From an uncultured Bacteroidales bacterium (GTDB lineage Bacteria > Bacteroidota > Bacteroidia > Bacteroidales > Paludibacteraceae): 8,797 nucleotides of DNA. Below are positions 7,601-8,797 of this stretch, piece by piece. The stretch is taken from positions 1-8,797 of the forward strand of contig CALDQH010000102.1 of the NCBI GenBank assembly GCA_937911935.1. The letters run 5' to 3'. The notes beneath the pieces are model-generated. The model saw only the letters and a list, made by a program, of their open reading frames with translations. It ran no database searches and was not told the DNA's origin. Numbering within the stretch: position 1 is the stretch's first letter; every line of letters starts with the position of its first letter. Position numbers and translations under genes: made by a program.

Positions 7601-7973
7601 CGGGGTAGGTCACTAAGGTAACAGGAGCATCGCCTTGTAGGGCATTAAGCGCTTCGGTGCGGAGCACTTGGTTGGGGGCATCTTTGGTAAGCCCGTCTTT
7701 GATTTTCTTTTTGTACGATGACGGGAAATAGTACACCCCTTGTGCCGATAGTTGGCAAAGGTCGTTAAAGAAATAACCAGCTTCTTCTGCATCGTGCAAG
7801 ATATAAACCGCAGGTAAATTTGCTGCTTTTTGGGCGGCATGCAAAAAAAGTGCAGGGGCAGAACCTTGCATCCCACCTACTTTAAGGGTCTTGGAAGTGC
7901 CCGTGAACCACTTCGCTATCTCTTTGTACCCTTCGCTCTTTTCGAGAATCTGTACAACTTCGGTTATGTTCAT
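4686..7973 (-). CDS. mfd: Transcription-repair coupling factor Mfd
   Basis: This ATP-driven DNA translocase pushes stalled RNA polymerase off damaged DNA and recruits UvrA for nucleotide excision repair. The 1095-residue product has the full domain order: a UvrB-like UvrA-binding module (1-330), with GQFSVRGSLIDVFSF at 174-188 and no working Walker A, as is normal; a linker domain (about 330-405); and the CarD-like RNA-polymerase-interaction domain (about 415-475) with VGDYIVHQDHGVGRFGG. The RecG-like translocase runs from 510 to 900, with Walker A GDVGFGKTE (568-576), DEEQ (669-672), TATPIPRTL (695-703), QLRGRVGR (838-845) and the translocation segment RGAGNILGGEQSG (893-905). The autoinhibitory C-terminal domain occupies about 945-1090. 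The ATG at 7971-7973 gives a normal N-terminus. trmO lies downstream on the same strand. Codon use is less biased than in frdA, suggesting moderate expression. Confidence 0.98.
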   Translation of the reverse strand: MNITEVVQILEKSEGYKEIAKWFTGTSKTLKVGGMQGSAPALFLHAAQKAANLPAVYILHDAEEAGYFFNDLCQLSAQGVYYFPSSYKKKIKDGLTKDAPNQVLRTEALNALQGDAPVTLVTYPEALTELVIAPQLLSKETLHLQVGNSLSTDYVVELLIEYGFEQTDFVYEPGQFSVRGSLIDVFSFSNDVPYRIDFFGDDIDSIRSFDIESQLSIESLNEISIISNTVNTEQEDLVPIFQFFTPQTIMGVFDAAYCIETMQKIAIQNTDSNLFMDTDTVQTSLTPYRCIEWGLRNHFSARKQVHFNQNVQPIFHKNFDLVATNFVENQANGYKVFVCSDNPKQIERLKEIFEDRPENIGFTPVIQILHEGFIDHDLKICIYTDHQIFERYHKYSLKSTKTRAGKVVMSLKELMQIQVGDYIVHQDHGVGRFGGLIRLNNGGKEQEVIKLTFKDDDMILVNIHSLHCISKYKSKDGEPPKLNKLGTAAWTNLKDRTKKKVKDIARELIALYAKRKAEKGFAYSADSYLQQELESSFLYEDTPDQAKATTMVKRDMESDRPMDRLICGDVGFGKTEIAMRAAFKAACDSKQVAVLVPTTVLAFQHYKSFSKRLKRFPCKVDYLSRARKASDVKEITEDLASGKIDILIGTHKILSKSLKFKDLGLLIIDEEQKFGVAAKEKLKQVRANIDTLTLTATPIPRTLQFSLMGARDLSIISTPPPNRYPIQTELMTWDDDTIKEAIEFEISRGGQIFFVNNRIGNLPDLENRIRKLVPQARICIGHGQMDSEKLEEIILNFINYEYDILLATSIIESGIDIPNVNTMFINDAQNFGLSDLHQLRGRVGRTNKKAFCYLIAPPLSGLSPDSRRRLQAIENFSDLGSGIHIAMQDLDIRGAGNILGGEQSGFIADLGYETYHRILDEAIGELKHLDFADLFAEEIAAEATNYTTDCLFESDLELLMPATYVESVSERIQLYRRLDGLKTEEELTAFEAELKDRFGELPEVTKELIQVVRLRHVGTRSGIEKMTLRKGKLTAYLLSNFDSKFYQSEIFNKMLMYAVENPRGTLFKEENGKRTLTLLNISSVQQAYDCFMQMQ

Positions 7974-7980
7974 ACGTTTG

Positions 7981-7988
7981 CAAAGATA
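7981..7988 (-). promoter_or_regulatory. -7 promoter box for mfd
   Basis: The minus strand reads TATCTTTG, an exact match to the Bacteroidota -7 consensus TAnnTTTG. A convincing TTTG at -33 is not visible. The A of the mfd ATG is only 8 bases past the box, so the transcript should start at or within a few bases of the start codon. Confidence 0.6.
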
Positions 7989-8009
7989 GTATATTTCAGC
8001 TATTTTTTG

Positions 8010-8017
8010 TACCTTTG
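8010..8017 (+). promoter_or_regulatory. -7 promoter box for the RhuM-family gene
   Basis: TACCTTTG matches TAnnTTTG exactly and is followed by CAC, as in many promoters of this phylum. No good -33 TTTG is seen about 19-21 bases upstream. Transcription would begin near 8023-8025, giving a leader of about 112 bases before the ATG at 8137. It is back to back with the mfd -7 box, 21 bases away, so the two promoters may interfere. Confidence 0.55.
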
Positions 8018-8046
8018 CACTACTTTAATAAACGGAGCTCTTGTCC

Positions 8047-8100
8047 ATGAACTTGTTAAAAGGGTTTGTACGTCCGATACCAGCCACAAACGACGAGTGA
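8047..8100 (+). CDS. Possible 17-residue upstream ORF in the RhuM-gene leader
   Basis: ATG to TGA encodes MNLLKGFVRPIPATNDE. GGAG lies 9 bases before the ATG, although Shine-Dalgarno use is weak in this phylum. The ORF runs through both stems of the leader fold and stops inside the segment between them and the U-tract, as a translation-sensing leader peptide might. There is no run of one amino acid, and the codon count is too low to judge coding bias. It could easily be chance. Confidence 0.2.
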   Translation: MNLLKGFVRPIPATNDE

Positions 8101-8116
8101 CTATCGACATTTTTTT
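8064..8116 (+). promoter_or_regulatory. Structured leader with possible pseudoknot and U-tract
   Basis: GTTTGT (8064-8069) pairs with ACAAAC (8086-8091). The enclosed loop contains GTCCGATA (8072-8079), which pairs with TATCGAC (8102-8108) apart from one bulged C. Both stems can coexist as an H-type pseudoknot. The second stem is followed by a run of seven T (8110-8116), like a terminator. It sits 20 bases before the RhuM-family start codon. I do not recognise a known riboswitch or RNA family. Confidence 0.35.
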
Positions 8117-8136
8117 CATCTTAATTTTATAATCTT

Positions 8137-8797
8137 ATGAACAAAAACCTATCGCAAAGCAACGATGCGTTGCAAAGCATTCAAAATTCCTCTCAAAACG
8201 AAATTATTCTTTATCGCCCTAACGATACGATTAGTTTAGAAGTACGTTTGGAAAATGAAACGGTGTGGCTAACTCAGATACAAATTGCAGAACTATTTGG
8301 GGTGAAACAACCTGCCATATCTAAGCATATTAGTAATATTTATTCCAGCGGAGAATTATCAGAGAACGGCACATATTCCATTTTGGAATATATGGGTAAC
8401 GATGGTCGTCAAAAATATATAACAAAGTATTATAATTTGGATGTTATATTGTCTGTTGGTTATCGTGTCAATAGTGTGAATGCTACTCGTTTTCGTCAAT
8501 GGGCAAATAAGGTGTTGAAAGAATATTTGCTTCGTGGGTATGCTGTAAATCAGCGCATTAATCAATTAGAAGATAAAGTAGATAGGCGCTTTGCAGATTA
8601 TGACCATAAAATAGAGAGCTTGAATCAACAAGTTGATTTCTTTGTGAAAACAACGTTGCCTCCAAAAGAAAAACTCTTCTTTGACGGTCAATTGTTCGAT
8701 GCACACATGCTAATGAGCCAGTTGGTAGAGTCGGCAGAAAAACGCATTGTGTTGATTGATAATTATGTGGATGAGTCTGTTTTGACCTTGCTTTTGA
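8137..8797 (+). CDS. RhuM-family protein, 3' end cut by the window
   Basis: The frame is open from ATG 8137 to the window end, giving 220 residues without a stop. Residues 34-140 match the RhuM/'virulence protein' family: EVRLENETVWLTQIQIAELF, then a helix-turn-helix-like VKQPAISKHISNIYSSGEL, YYNLDVILSVGYRVNS, and FRQWANKVLKEYLLRGYAVN. This N-terminal part suggests DNA binding of the KilA-N/ORF6N kind. Residues 139-170 form a likely coiled coil (INQLEDKVDRRFADYDHKIE). Then FFDGQLFDAH and KRIVLIDNYVDESVLTLLL begin a second part that looks like the first strand of a phospholipase-D-like domain; the catalytic region would lie beyond the window. The first 20 residues are Ser/Asn/Gln-rich and not conserved in what I recall of the family. 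Function is unknown; such genes are common in genomic islands. Truncation here is only the window edge. Confidence 0.88.
   Translation, partial: MNKNLSQSNDALQSIQNSSQNEIILYRPNDTISLEVRLENETVWLTQIQIAELFGVKQPAISKHISNIYSSGELSENGTYSILEYMGNDGRQKYITKYYNLDVILSVGYRVNSVNATRFRQWANKVLKEYLLRGYAVNQRINQLEDKVDRRFADYDHKIESLNQQVDFFVKTTLPPKEKLFFDGQLFDAHMLMSQLVESAEKRIVLIDNYVDESVLTLLL

Noticed and set aside
7870..7973. Missing Walker A motif in the N-terminal UvrB-like module of Mfd
   Set aside because: This module is normally degenerate in Mfd; ATPase motifs are intact in the translocase part.
7830..8132. 100-codon plus-strand open frame across the mfd 5' end and the divergent spacer
   Set aside because: Mostly antisense to the conserved Mfd N-terminus, begins without an ATG and has hydrophobic, low-quality composition; the predicted RhuM promoter lies inside it.

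Overview
The window looks like a chromosomal segment from a member of the Bacteroidota, probably the anaerobic order Bacteroidales. The evidence is the frdC-frdA-frdB gene order with Bacteroidales-like protein sequences, a large Mfd, the lack of Shine-Dalgarno sequences before the main genes, and two TAnnTTTG-type -7 boxes, the promoter signature of this phylum. The genus cannot be read from the sequence.

Left part, plus strand (1-3113): the 3' end of the di-haem cytochrome b subunit gene (frdC/sdhC), then frdA and frdB, packed with gaps of 25 and 3 bases. Together they encode a membrane-anchored quinol:fumarate reductase / succinate dehydrogenase. All flavin, catalytic and Fe-S cluster residues are present. 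FrdA has an unusual N-terminal extension of about 50 residues, rich in Lys, Glu and Ala, ahead of the usual family start.

Middle (3114-3896): a 113-base spacer holds four segments that can pair 1:2, 2:3 or 3:4, the layout of an attenuator. The 3:4 hairpin ends in a T-run 12 bases before the start codon of a small lipoprotein gene of unknown function. A strong hairpin follows that gene, between it and the convergent trmO.

Minus strand (3897-7973): mfd (transcription-repair coupling factor) lies upstream of trmO (tRNA m6t6A37 methyltransferase). The 120-base gap between them is almost filled by two micro-repeat arrays: four 7-bp units touching the trmO start codon, and a symmetric block of three AATCG and three CGATT pentamers on an exact 8-bp period. 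The mfd -7 box sits so close to the ATG that the mRNA should be nearly leaderless.

Right edge (7974-8797): a divergent region with back-to-back -7 boxes, then an approximately 112-base leader that could fold into a pseudoknot or a U-tract hairpin and contains a 17-codon ORF. It leads into a RhuM-family gene cut off by the window end, with a KilA-N/ORF6N-like DNA-binding N-terminus, a coiled coil and the start of a possible phospholipase-D-like C-terminal part. This is the only accessory-type gene here and may mark the edge of a mobile or defence-associated region outside the window. I see no CRISPR array, tRNA, rRNA, insertion sequence or complete novel multi-gene system.
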